The notes beneath the pieces are model-generated. The model saw nothing but the letters and a program-made list of their open reading frames with translations. It did not search any database and was not told the DNA's origin. A DNA stretch of 64,000 bases. Source: Acidobacteriaceae bacterium TAA 166. Its GTDB lineage: Bacteria > Acidobacteriota > Terriglobia > Terriglobales > Acidobacteriaceae. The stretch covers positions 1 to 64,000 of the forward strand of contig ATWD01000001.1 of the NCBI GenBank assembly GCA_000421065.1, in the 5' to 3' direction. Position 1 is the stretch's first letter. Each line of letters starts with the position of its first letter. This document shows, one piece after another, positions 26,763 through 35,408 of the stretch. Made by a program: the position numbers and the translations under genes.

Positions 26763-26831
26763 ATAATCAACAGTAGACGGATAACCGACGACTGTTCGTT
26801 ATATAACCAACAGATGTTCACTATCCAACAG
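26763..26831. promoter_or_regulatory. Three direct repeats between YceI and TetR genes
   Basis: Three copies of an 11-base unit ending in CAACAG: ATAATCAACAG (26763-26773), ATAACCAACAG (26803-26813) and CTATCCAACAG (26821-26831), spaced 40 and 18 bases apart. They lie between the two divergent start codons, nearer the TetR gene. They are good candidates for the TetR operator, which would couple autoregulation and control of the redox operon. Confidence 0.4.
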
Positions 26832-26886
26832 CTGATTCTTTTCTTAGAATAAAAAGAATACGAAAGATGAGAATGAGAGAACCCGA

Positions 26887-27501
26887 ATGACCGAGTCCGA
26901 ACACAAAAATCTCGACCCACGCATCAAGAGGACTCGCCTCCTATTGCAAGAAGCCCTGCTCCGGTTGCTCCAAAAGAAGAACTTCGACGAGATCTCCGTC
27001 CAGGATCTGACCGACGAAGCGACGCTGAACCGAGGTACCTTTTACGCGCACTACGACGATAAATACGCTCTGCTGGAATGCATGACGGCAACCCGGTTCC
27101 TCAGGCTATTGGAGGAGCGAGGTGTCAGCTTTGATGGAACCTGCGCCTCCGCCCTGCGCGCGATCCTGCTTGGAATATGTGACTATCTCCTCGCGGCGAT
27201 GGGAGATCCCGCACGGCAAGGGCGCCCCATGGATCCTCACATGGAGTCCGCCATCATTGCCGTTGTCCAGAAGATGTCCTTCGACGGATTGAAACAACAG
27301 GAGCAACCGTGGCAAGGCCCAGTTTCCCAGGAGACGGTTGCGAACATTGTGAGTTGGGCGCTGTATGGAGCGGCCAAAGAGTGGGTTCTAAGGCCGAATC
27401 GTTGTCCTGCCGAGGGGATCGCGGACGGCGTCGTCGGGCTACTAACCCCGCTCGTCCATCCTGTCACCCAACCCGTGTCGGAACCTGTGGCCGCCTCCTA
27501 A
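26887..27501 (+). CDS. TetR/AcrR family transcriptional regulator
   Basis: Regulator of 204 residues. The DNA-binding domain reads DPRIKRTRLLLQEALLRLLQ, FDEISVQDLTDEATLNRGTF and YAHYDDKYALLE, a variant typical of TetR proteins with an AcrR-like C-terminal domain. The C-terminus is rich in Pro and Val. It is divergent from the YceI-AzoR-DoxX-pirin operon and is followed 33 bases later by the flavin oxidoreductase gene on its own strand, so it may control both sides. Confidence 0.88.
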   Translation: MTESEHKNLDPRIKRTRLLLQEALLRLLQKKNFDEISVQDLTDEATLNRGTFYAHYDDKYALLECMTATRFLRLLEERGVSFDGTCASALRAILLGICDYLLAAMGDPARQGRPMDPHMESAIIAVVQKMSFDGLKQQEQPWQGPVSQETVANIVSWALYGAAKEWVLRPNRCPAEGIADGVVGLLTPLVHPVTQPVSEPVAAS

Positions 27502-27534
27502 GAAGGCAGGCGCAGGAATTTGGAGGATCTCGAA

Positions 27535-28587
27535 ATGCAGATTGGAATCGATAGCTTTGTAGCCTCTGTCCCCGATGCCCTCACGGGCCAGAATCTCTCT
27601 CCTTCAGATCGCCTAAATCACCTGATTGAGGAGATTGTCCTCGCGGATGAGGTTGGCTTGGACGTATTCGGGATTGGCGAACATCACAGGGCGGAGTTTC
27701 TGGATTCGGCCCCCGAGACCCTCCTTGCTGCTGCCGCAATAAAGACGAAACACATTCGCCTTACCAGTGCGGTAACGGTTCTAAGCGCGAACGACCCAGT
27801 CCGCGTGTTTCAGCAGTTTGCCACTATCGACCTGCTTTCGAGAGGCCGTGTGGAGATGATTGTGGGACGCGGATCGTTCGTCGAAGCCTACCCCCTCTTC
27901 GGGCTCGACCTCCGAGATTACGATTCTCTCTTTGCCGACAAACTCAACCTGCTTCTCGCTCTTCGCGAGAACACTCGTGTCCACTGGTCGGGAAAACATC
28001 GGCCTCCACTCAGCGGTCAAGCCGTCTATCCTCGCCCACTGCAGAACCCGCTACCCGTCTGGCTCGGTGTCGGTGGGACGCCGGCTTCCTTCGAGCGTGC
28101 CGGAAGACTTGGCCTTCCCCTTATGGTTGCCATCATCGGGGGCGAGCCGCACCGCTTCCGTCCTTTGGTCGATCTTTATCGGGAAGCAGGCCGGCATGCC
28201 GGGCACAGTCCGGAGAAGCTAAAGGTTGGCGTGCATGCCCTTGGTTATGTTGCCGACACCGATCAGCAGGCCGCAGATGAGTTCTTCCCGGGGTACGCGC
28301 AGTCATTTACCGAGATCGGGAGAGAACGTGGCTGGCCTCCCGTCACCCGCTCCCAGTTTGAGGCACTGCGGAAGCCGAAGGGTGCCATACTGGTCAGCGA
28401 CCCAAATATCGTTGCGGACAAGCTCATTGCATTCAGCGAAGCCCTGGGAGGTATCTCGCGACTGAGTTTCCAGATGAGTATCGCGTCCCTTCCGCACGTG
28501 AAACGAATGCACGCGATTGAACTTCTCGGAACCCGCGTGGCTCCGCGGATTCGTAAGCACGTAGAACCAGCTCCCATGCTTGCTTAG
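27535..28587 (+). CDS. LLM-class flavin-dependent oxidoreductase (luciferase-like)
   Basis: Enzyme of 350 residues from ATG 27535, with TGGAGG eight bases upstream. The sequence matches bacterial-luciferase-like monooxygenases: DEVGLDVFGIGEHHRAEF, AAIKTKHIRLTSAVTVLSAN, DLLSRGRVEMIVGRGSFVE and GVGGTPASFERAGRLGLPL. Such proteins bind FMNH2 or F420 and oxidise small organic substrates. It lies between the TetR gene and a broken aldo/keto reductase, consistent with a small redox-detoxification cluster. Confidence 0.9.
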   Translation: MQIGIDSFVASVPDALTGQNLSPSDRLNHLIEEIVLADEVGLDVFGIGEHHRAEFLDSAPETLLAAAAIKTKHIRLTSAVTVLSANDPVRVFQQFATIDLLSRGRVEMIVGRGSFVEAYPLFGLDLRDYDSLFADKLNLLLALRENTRVHWSGKHRPPLSGQAVYPRPLQNPLPVWLGVGGTPASFERAGRLGLPLMVAIIGGEPHRFRPLVDLYREAGRHAGHSPEKLKVGVHALGYVADTDQQAADEFFPGYAQSFTEIGRERGWPPVTRSQFEALRKPKGAILVSDPNIVADKLIAFSEALGGISRLSFQMSIASLPHVKRMHAIELLGTRVAPRIRKHVEPAPMLA

Positions 28588-28647
28588 TGATGGTTCGATC
28601 GGTCTCTGTCGCCTAAACAAACTACGAAGCATCCACGCGAGGTAAGT

Positions 28648-29299
28648 ATGTCGATCAAAAGTACAGCGCCTCTCGCCTCCAGCCTCTCTGCCAACGGCGC
28701 CGCAATTCCAACGCTGGGCTACGGCACCTACGTCATGCACGGGCCCAGTCTAGTGAGAATGATACAAGCAGCCTTGAAAGCGGGATTTCGCCCCTTCGAT
28801 ACCGGGCAAGTCTATGGGAACGAAAGTGCGGTTGGAGAGAGAAATGATGCTGTCCGGCATTCCCGCACGGAAGTCTTCATCACGACGAAGGTCTGGATCG
28901 CAAATTCCACCCTTCCAGATTTGTACGATCGGTCGATGAAAGCTTTCGTTCACTTCACATCGCCTACATCGATCTGCTTTCCCCGCATTGGCTCTCCGAT
29001 GCTGCTCGGCTAGCCGATCAACTTCAGCGCGTTGAATGCTGTGATTGAGGCTGGTAAAGTCAGGCATGTTGGGGTCAGCAACTCCAATAGAGGCTTGCTG
29101 CGGTAGGCAGTGCGGTTGTATGAATCAAATCGAGTATCATCCTTTCCTGGGACAATCCGCCCCGGCCTCCGTGACACGCAACAGGGGAATGGCTGTTGCG
29201 GCATACTGCGCTACGGCCGTGGGCAGGGTGCTCTCCGATCCGACTTTGAAGAAGATCGCCGCTTGCTATGAAAGGGGCATCTCGCAGATTGAACTTTGA
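28648..29299 (+). pseudogene. Broken aldo/keto reductase (diketogluconate-reductase-like)
   Basis: The first 60 codons are a good AKR start: IPTLGYGTYVMHGP, then ALKAGFRPFDTGQVYGNESA with the catalytic Asp and Tyr. The frame fails after about residue 95 and stops at 29013. Later pieces appear in other frames: AGKVRHVGVSNSN near 29050 and CMNQIEYHPFLGQ followed by GMAVAAYCATAVGRVLSDP near 29120-29240. At least two frame changes and missing sequence separate them. The gene starts 60 bases after the luciferase-like gene and probably belonged to its operon. Confidence 0.8.
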
Positions 29300-29475
29300 T
29301 GGCTGGTGAAGCCAAAACGAACAGGCAATAAAGCTGCCTTCACGGCCGTCAATGCCATCAGAATCGCCCCCTTAGCGATAGACCAGATTGTCTTCCGTCA
29401 GATGTTCTTGAATGACGGACAAAATCGAAAGCCATCGAGGGTCCGAAGGGCTGATGAATCGCATCATCAGCATCA

Positions 29476-29697
29476 TCAGCATCGAGGCGTCGGCTGTCTT
29501 TCGATGCAGTACAGACTGAGAGTGCGACGCTTTCGTTGTGATCCCTGCCTGCGCGCCCAACAGATGCAGATTGCGGTTGGGAGTTTGCATACGATTGAAT
29601 CCGAAGTCAGCAATCTTTCATCAAGCGATAAGGCAGCCCGGACGGAGATCCCGAGCAAGTCTGCCACTTCGGTGGTCGTGAGGATGGCTTTCTCCAC
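29476..29697 (-). pseudogene. Truncated helix-turn-helix protein relic
   Basis: The minus strand from a GTG at 29697 encodes KAILTTTEVADLLGISVRAA, the start of a MerR/excisionase-type (HTH_17) DNA-binding domain. After that the sequence departs from the family; another frame continues with TPNRNLHLLGAQAG, which resembles a relic near 11010-11052. It appears to be a fusion or frameshifted remainder of a small DNA-binding protein. It is divergent from the DUF418 gene. Identification of the N-terminal motif is fair; the rest is unknown. Confidence 0.4.
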
Positions 29698-29732
29698 AAA
29701 CTTCCCTCGATATGCACTCCGTCATATTTGTC

Positions 29733-29761
29733 ATATTCGGCATATTTGATATATTCAGCAA
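29733..29761 (+). promoter_or_regulatory. 29-bp element before the DUF418 gene, repeated at 12275-12303
   Basis: Reads ATATTCGGCA, then TATTTGATATATT, then CAGCAA towards the DUF418 gene and matches the element in front of the AraC gene (11189-12259) at 26 of 29 positions. Mismatches fall at positions 11, 13 and 24. It lies about 70 bases before the likely start of the DUF418 protein. A decayed paralogue of the same AraC gene sits just beyond the DUF418 gene, supporting a regulator-target relationship. Confidence 0.5.
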
Positions 29762-29828
29762 ATACCCGCGATCTGTACGCTTGCACCTGCGGATATTCCT
29801 CCACAAATGCCCCGCAGGGAAAGGTAAA

Positions 29829-31208
29829 TTGCCCCAAGTGAAAAACGCCCCGATTCATGACCGCCTAAGCGATGCGGCCCTGCCGTCACAACCCACATCG
29901 GCGCAAGAACGAATATTCAGCATTGATGTCTTACGTGGGTTTGCTCTACTGGGTATCCTGGTGGCCAACATTGACGATTTCGCGACGCCTGAGGCCATGT
30001 TTGACATTCCCCTAGGGTTACCGTTACCCGCATTTTCAGGTCCCCACTCTCATCTGAATCTCATGATTCTCACGTTTAAATGGATGTTTATTGAGGGAAA
30101 GATGCGATCGTTGTTCGCAATGCTATTCGGCGCTGGCGTTGTTCTTATGGCCGAACGTGGGAGTCGAAGAGGAACACAGGAGCAGACAGCCGACATCTTT
30201 CTCCGTCGCAACATGTGGCTCTGCTTGCTTGGCGTGCTGCACGCTTGCCTAGTCTGGCATCATGACATTCTTTTCTGTTACGGACTGACAGCTCTGTTGT
30301 TTCTTTATCCCTGCCGCAAGCTCAAGCCTAAGACGTTGATCCTCTCCGGGAGTCTGATTTCATTGGTCTTCGCGACATTCGGCATGTTCGGGCTCCTTGG
30401 TGCCACATCCGATTTCTCTCTTAGTAAGGATTCTGCGCGCATTGAGGCTATCGAAAGAAAAGGCGGTGTGCTGAGTCCTGATCAACAGGACATTCAAAAA
30501 GCCTGGAAGGCACGTGTGGACTCGCAGACTGTAACCCCGCAAAGCATCGATGCGGCGATGGCGGATGCCAATCAACCTTATCTGGCGAGCGTACTTGAGC
30601 GAGTCCAGTTTCTATACACCGGGGCACCGGCGGCAACGGTTGAACTGTTTCTTGTGATCGACGCACTGGGTACCATGCTTATTGGAATTGGCCTTTTCAA
30701 GAACGGTTTTCTGACAGGCGAAAAGCCCAATGCGACTTATGTCTGGACCGCAATCGTTGGATTTGGGATCGCGGAACCGCTCTACCTGATAGGAGTATGG
30801 AAGTCCTATCAGAGCGGCTTCTACTTCCTAACCATAGAAAAGTGGCTTTTCCTCCCCTACTACCTCACACGCGAAGCTGGAGCTCTCGCAATCCTTTCGG
30901 TACTGCTCCTTATTATTAAAGGCCAGGTCATGTACCGCATCCAGGCACTCGTGGCAGCCGTCGGGAAGACTGCACTCAGCAATTACATCTTCACCAGTCT
31001 GCTTTGCCAATTTCTTTTCGTATGGGGGCCCTGGGACCTTTACGGCAAGCTTGAGTACTACCAAATCCACTATGTTGTTATCGCCGTATGGGCTGTGAAT
31101 CTAACCATCAGCCAAGTCTGGCAACGACGGTTTCTTTTCGGTCCGATAGAGTGGCTATGGAGATCCCTTACCTACGCTCGACCTCAACCGTTTCAGCGCA
31201 GTGAATAA
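29829..31208 (+). CDS. DUF418 family membrane protein
   Basis: Integral inner-membrane protein of about 459 residues. The family signature is at the N-terminus (RIFSIDVLRGFALLGILVANI), followed by HSHLNLMILTFKWMFIEGKM, RSLFAMLFGAGVVLMAERG and several membrane helices; the C-terminal DUF418 core includes YRIQALVAAVGKTALSNYIF and ends near FGPIEWLWRSLTYARPQPF. DUF418 proteins are predicted transporters or acyltransferase-related membrane proteins of unknown role. The frame is open from 29712, but the AT-rich 29-bp element lies within that extension, so I place the start at TTG 29829 (GGGAAAGG just upstream); GTG 29838 is an alternative. Confidence 0.8.
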   Translation: MPQVKNAPIHDRLSDAALPSQPTSAQERIFSIDVLRGFALLGILVANIDDFATPEAMFDIPLGLPLPAFSGPHSHLNLMILTFKWMFIEGKMRSLFAMLFGAGVVLMAERGSRRGTQEQTADIFLRRNMWLCLLGVLHACLVWHHDILFCYGLTALLFLYPCRKLKPKTLILSGSLISLVFATFGMFGLLGATSDFSLSKDSARIEAIERKGGVLSPDQQDIQKAWKARVDSQTVTPQSIDAAMADANQPYLASVLERVQFLYTGAPAATVELFLVIDALGTMLIGIGLFKNGFLTGEKPNATYVWTAIVGFGIAEPLYLIGVWKSYQSGFYFLTIEKWLFLPYYLTREAGALAILSVLLLIIKGQVMYRIQALVAAVGKTALSNYIFTSLLCQFLFVWGPWDLYGKLEYYQIHYVVIAVWAVNLTISQVWQRRFLFGPIEWLWRSLTYARPQPFQRSE

Positions 31209-31384
31209 TCCTTGGTGAGCAGAAATATGATCGAAATCTAATGCTTGGCCCAAGATAATTAAGCCCACGGTTGAGCCGCCCTACGCCGAGGAACAACTTG
31301 AGAGCGGTGGATCCGGTTCAGCTAGTCCGCCGCTACTAGATGGCTGTAGACAATCCATCTGATTTGCTCTTTAGCCCATCTCTA

Positions 31385-31960
31385 GTATCCGAGTTCTCGC
31401 CGATAAGCTCCAGACGGCAGACCAAAACGTTTACGAAAGGCCGATAGCAGATATAACTGACTGGAAAATCCATACCCCTCCGTAATGTCGGTCAAAGTCA
31501 TCGTTTCTCAGCCTGAGAAGTTGTGCAGCTCATTCAAAGCACTGATTCAGTAGATACTCATGCGGTCTCCGACCCATCTGAGTGCGGGGCCATCGCAAGA
31601 AATAGGCACGACTATGTCCACAATCCACAACCCGCACCCATCTTTAAGCATGTGAGAATCAAGTGCCTACCGAGTTCCGCGTCAACTCGGTCTTTCACAC
31701 GATCCAGTACGGCATCTCGCGGGAGACGCTCAGCGCGCTTGTGATGTCGATCCTGGATGAACTCAGACTTCGGATCGTAATTACGAACACACAAGCCAGA
31801 GAGTCGATATATCGCTACTGCTTCATCCCCTACGACTCAAGCTCTGTCAAGGGGAGGTTGAACATAAGCTGGAGTTGCATGTCCTACTTGTTTGTAATCG
31901 CCCCATACCGTCAGACATGGAGCCTCTTATTTCTCCCAGGATTTGCCTGATGATCTGGTC
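31385..31960 (-). pseudogene. Decayed AraC regulator, paralogue of the gene at 11189-12259
   Basis: Extended DNA similarity to the C-terminal half of the AraC gene at 11189-12259, in the same orientation relative to the coding strand. A preserved piece reads RLPRDAVLDRVKDRVDAELG against RLPRDAKLDRVKERVDAELG in the intact gene. Several indels and stop codons break the frame, and the N-terminal sensor half is absent. It begins about 175 bases after the DUF418 gene (convergent). Function is lost; the remaining similarity shows a duplicated locus. Confidence 0.8.
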
Positions 31961-32214
31961 TTAGATGATTCACATTTTCGGCATAGAGAACCAGTGCTCT
32001 GTTGACAATAGAAAGCGCTAATGCCATTTCATGCGGTTGATCATTTGCGATTCGCGCCTACATATAATTTAGGTGTCGTGCTTAGATCTCCCTTCGCTCG
32101 CGGAGAGGAGCTCGCAGAAACAGCTTCTCTCCGCATTCGAGGAAGGCTTACAGCTTCTCTCTTATTGAGGATCGCTGCAGGGTACGGCCACCTATGTGAT
32201 GGCTGTAGCTCCTG

Positions 32215-33540
32215 TTAACTGATTTGTGAAACATTGTTCAAGCGCGACACCTGTTTCATTAACTGAACCATTTCAACAACGGCGTTATGCTGGTCAAATT
32301 CTGCGGCCAGTTCTCGCACTCGCTTGGCGTAAGCCTTTTCTCGAAGCACTGTATCGATAGCAGCCGACAAATCTTGCACTGTCGGGTACGCTTTCCCCAG
32401 GCTAATACCTGCACCTGCCTGGGCCACACGCATTCCATTCTCTGGTTTGTCTCCATCTTCGCCCGAAACAACCAACGGAACTCCCTGCTGGAGCGCCAAG
32501 CAGATCGTACCGTATCCACCGTTTGTCACTACAAGCGATGCGTGCTTCAAAAGTGCGTACAGGGGAACAAATGTTGATATGAAGGCATTGCTTGGCAATT
32601 CCATACCTATCTCTTTCACCGGCCGCCCGCCCGTTGTCGCGATTACGATGATGTCTTGACGCTCGGCCAGGGCGCGGATTGTAGGCGCTAACAATTGGCT
32701 AAGATCTCGATTCTCCAAGGTGCCCTGAGTCACGATAACCAGACGCTTGCCGCTATCTACATGAGCCTGCAGATCAGCGGAAAGGCCATTATTTTCTATG
32801 GAAGGAAGATTACCGATGAATTGCACCGTATCAGGAAGGTCGGATCTCGGAACTTCAAAACTGCGAACTCCCAATTGCATATGAATATCCGGCACTCGAA
32901 TCAAGGCATCAAACAAGTCACAAGGAAGTTCTGTCGCTCCCAGCTCTGCCAATATTGAATTCACTCGGTCCGTCAGCGGGATATTCCAAACCGGCGCTAG
33001 CTCATTCGCCATTTTCCGATAAGCGACAGCCTCAGGTGAATCGGGTGCAACAGGCATTAGGCCAGGACCGAACAGAGCACCATCATCTCGATGCAAGGGC
33101 ATGGGTACGACGCCTAAATTTGCAACGACTGGACGTTTCTTACCAAGGGCTCCCAGCACGATGGGCTGTGCACCCAGATAACCGGTCTCGCTCAGGATCA
33201 CGTCCGCAGGAAACTGCTCCAATAGAGTACAAAGCCCGTGGTATTGGGCCTTCATTGGCTCGAGGTGAATCTTGACTATGTCAAAAGTGAATCGCTCCAG
33301 ACCAACTGGGATGTTCTTGCGTTCTGGGTAGGCTGAGTCCAGATCAGACAAGTCAAGGTGCGCGCCATTCGGTGCGGGCACAAAGTAGAGTCCGGCCGCC
33401 TCGGCTCTGGCACGGAATGGTTCCGCAGTGGTAAAAGCGACTTGATGACCTGCGTCTTGTAGAACTCGGCCCGCCTGAATCATAGGGGTAACATGACCTG
33501 AAAGAGGCGTAGAGGTCAAAATAATCCGCATATTGTCCAT
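32215..33540 (-). CDS. GT1-type (UDP-glucuronosyl/MGT-like) glycosyltransferase
   Basis: Glycosyltransferase of 441 residues with GT-B layout. The N-terminal domain begins RIILTSTPLSGHVTPMIQAG with the catalytic-base His in SGHVTP, and the C-terminal donor-binding domain contains RLVIVTQGTLENRD, TFVPLYALLKHASLVVTNGG, YGTICLALQQGVPLVVSGED and KPENGMRVAQAGAGI. This matches macrolide/flavonoid glycosyltransferases that add UDP- or TDP-sugars to small molecules. AAGGAG precedes the ATG. A decayed relative is at 45889-46730. No biosynthetic cluster surrounds it, so an antibiotic-inactivation or xenobiotic-conjugation role is as likely as biosynthesis. Confidence 0.88.
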   Translation of the reverse strand: MDNMRIILTSTPLSGHVTPMIQAGRVLQDAGHQVAFTTAEPFRARAEAAGLYFVPAPNGAHLDLSDLDSAYPERKNIPVGLERFTFDIVKIHLEPMKAQYHGLCTLLEQFPADVILSETGYLGAQPIVLGALGKKRPVVANLGVVPMPLHRDDGALFGPGLMPVAPDSPEAVAYRKMANELAPVWNIPLTDRVNSILAELGATELPCDLFDALIRVPDIHMQLGVRSFEVPRSDLPDTVQFIGNLPSIENNGLSADLQAHVDSGKRLVIVTQGTLENRDLSQLLAPTIRALAERQDIIVIATTGGRPVKEIGMELPSNAFISTFVPLYALLKHASLVVTNGGYGTICLALQQGVPLVVSGEDGDKPENGMRVAQAGAGISLGKAYPTVQDLSAAIDTVLREKAYAKRVRELAAEFDQHNAVVEMVQLMKQVSRLNNVSQIS

Positions 33541-33700
33541 GGTGATGCTCCTTGGTTGAAAACTTGAGATCGACTGTGTGAATCGATCGAGCTTCGGAGA
33601 GTGTCTTTGTCTCTAACGATCATGCTCGACACCATTCCGAAACGCCCATGTACTCGTTTTACGCATAACCGAATGCGAAATCTTACATAAAAGTGTCATA

Positions 33701-33796
33701 CAGAGTGGGAGCGTCCATCGTGGGAGGGCCGGAGCTCAGGCTACCGTTCTCATTGTGTTCTACGCGGGAACAACCGGACTTCTACTATCCCAATAG
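33701..33796 (+). pseudogene. Cupin gene relic (last 31 codons), paralogue of 50020-50424
   Basis: An open stretch ending in TAG at 33794 reads GSVHRGRAG followed by TVLIVFYAGTTGLLLSQ. The intact cupin at 50020-50424 ends GSIHRGKTG and AVLIVFYAGTPGLPLSH. Everything upstream is lost. In both places the next downstream element on the same strand is a GTG-initiated frame starting VIPxISGEM, so a two-gene segment was duplicated. Confidence 0.7.
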
Positions 33797-34053
33797 CTGG
33801 GACTTCAAAATTGAAAGCCTGGACCAATAGTGCAGCTCACCGTTAGTGCCATTCAGATTCGCCGCTCAAGCAACGTCGCCCTCCGAACATTCCGCTATTT
33901 AGAACGCCGAAGGATCGAGTACGTCTTCGCGGGTTTATCCCGCGATGTCGGAGACGAACGGCTGAGAAATACTCACAAGCGAGGCCGTAACTGTAGCAAA
34001 GGTACGCGGTGTCACAGCCTTCGACACAACGAGGAGGAAACAAGGAGGACTCT

Positions 34054-34985
34054 GTGATTCCGTATATTTCTGGAGAAATGACAAGGGCGCTGGCGGAAGG
34101 ATTGGGTCTAGTGAAGTCCGATCCGACTCTTCAGGATCGCGCTCTTGTCTCTGAGGTGCAGAATCAATACGCATATTCGGCGCGGGACGGGCGTCGAGTT
34201 CCTCTCCAGCAAATCGCCGCAACCGACTTAACTTCCGAAACGGGCGTCCTGCGCCAATTCAACCGTTCGAGGGCGATCACCATCTCCTGCTATCCGCTCT
34301 CGGGGGAACTGGCTTCGACCGTACTCGACGCGGCTATGCCGCAGATCGAGAAGATGTCAGCGCGCCTTCCTCCTGGTTATTCGTTCGTCTTTGCGGGCGA
34401 GTACAAAGCGTAGAACAGCGGGTTTGCGGATCTCGCCGTTGCGCTGAGCGTATCCGTCCTCGCGATCTATCTCGCCCTGATGCTCCAGTTCAGGAATGTC
34501 GTAAAGCCGCTTATCATCTTCGCCGCGATTCCCTTTGGCTGTGTAGGCGCCTTCGCGGCGCTCTACGTCATGCATCAGCCGTTTGGTTTTATGGCATTTC
34601 TTGGCGTAGCCAGTCTGATGGGGGTTATCGTGAGCCACATCATCGTGCTATTCGACTACATCGAGGAACAACGCGAGAAAGGTGAACCGTTGGTGCAGGC
34701 TCTCCTCGACACAGGTCTGCTTAGACTGCGCCCGGACTGATCACCGTTGGCGCCACCGCTTTCGCGCTTATTCCATTGGCGGCACATGGTGGCCCTCTCT
34801 GGGAGCCTCTGTGTTACGCCCAAATTGGAGGACTGTTCTTTTCTACGTTCGTGACACTCTTGCTGGTCCCCACGCTGTATGCCTTTGTTGTTCTTGATCT
34901 GCGTTGGATTACCTGGAAACCTATGCAGTCGACCAGTTCCGCACGCTCCTTCGATAACTCGCCAACGAGAGGGGTGTGGCCCTAA
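34054..34985 (+). pseudogene. RND transporter C-terminal relic fused to an unknown gene start
   Basis: From GTG 34054 (AAGGAGG five bases upstream) the frame reads VIPYISGEMTRALAEGLGLV, a start also found at 49764 on the other strand. Further on it becomes an RND pump: RVPLQQIAATDLTSETGVLR, MSARLPPGYSFVFAGEY, then a TAG at 34411. Reading continues as LALMLQFRNVVKPLIIFAAI, PFGFMAFLGVASLMGVIVSH and LRLRP before a frameshift near 34735 to VGATAFALIPLAAHGGPLWE and LLLVPTLYAFVVLDL. The pump's N-terminal two thirds are missing. It is clearly non-functional; how the unknown start relates to the pump is unclear. Confidence 0.75.
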
Positions 34986-35368
34986 CAACGATCGTGGCGA
35001 AATATACTGACGCTTTAGCTCCATCTATGGCCTCATCCGGGAACGCTGGGGCCTCCGCTGTCAGTCTTGGTCCATTCAGAGGTGGCAAGAATTGACCTTC
35101 ATCCGTGTTCACTTCAGCACTCCAGCCTCAACACGGGTGTACCCCGCCACCGAAAAAAATCGAGATTGAGTCTGTCAGATACTGCAGAGTCCGGATATCG
35201 TGCCCGAGGATAGATCGTCGAGTGTCACCCTGCATCTTCCACGAACTGCTCCGAGCGTGAGAGAGTGTGGGGGGCGAGCTGGATCTCTTCACTCAAGCAG
35301 ACTTCAGCTATTCGTTGGTGTGGCGGTTCGTCATCCAGCAGATACATCCAGCATCAGGAGGGCACAGC
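34986..35368. other. Intergenic region between RND relic and giant hydrolase gene
   Basis: About 380 bases. No gene or recognisable relic is seen. The only structure is the hairpin at its right border. Confidence 0.4.
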
Positions 35369-35398
35369 GGCAAGACGCTCAGCGATAAGCGTCTTGCC
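35369..35398 (-). terminator. Hairpin terminator of the giant hydrolase gene
   Basis: Perfect 11-bp inverted repeat GGCAAGACGCT/AGCGTCTTGCC with an eight-base loop, starting ten bases after the stop codon of the giant gene on its strand. It lacks a T-run. Confidence 0.6.
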
Positions 35399-35408
35399 TC
35401 CGTGTGAT

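Noticed and set aside
26785..26805. Imperfect ATAAC/GTTAT palindrome as a TetR operator
   Set aside because: The arms are mismatched and short; the three CAACAG repeats are a better-supported candidate.
29461..29483. CATCATCAG microsatellite as a regulatory repeat
   Set aside because: Only about two and a half units; it could be chance or slippage within a decayed frame.
32215..33540. Glycosyltransferase as part of a natural-product cluster
   Set aside because: No polyketide, peptide or sugar-nucleotide biosynthesis genes are nearby.
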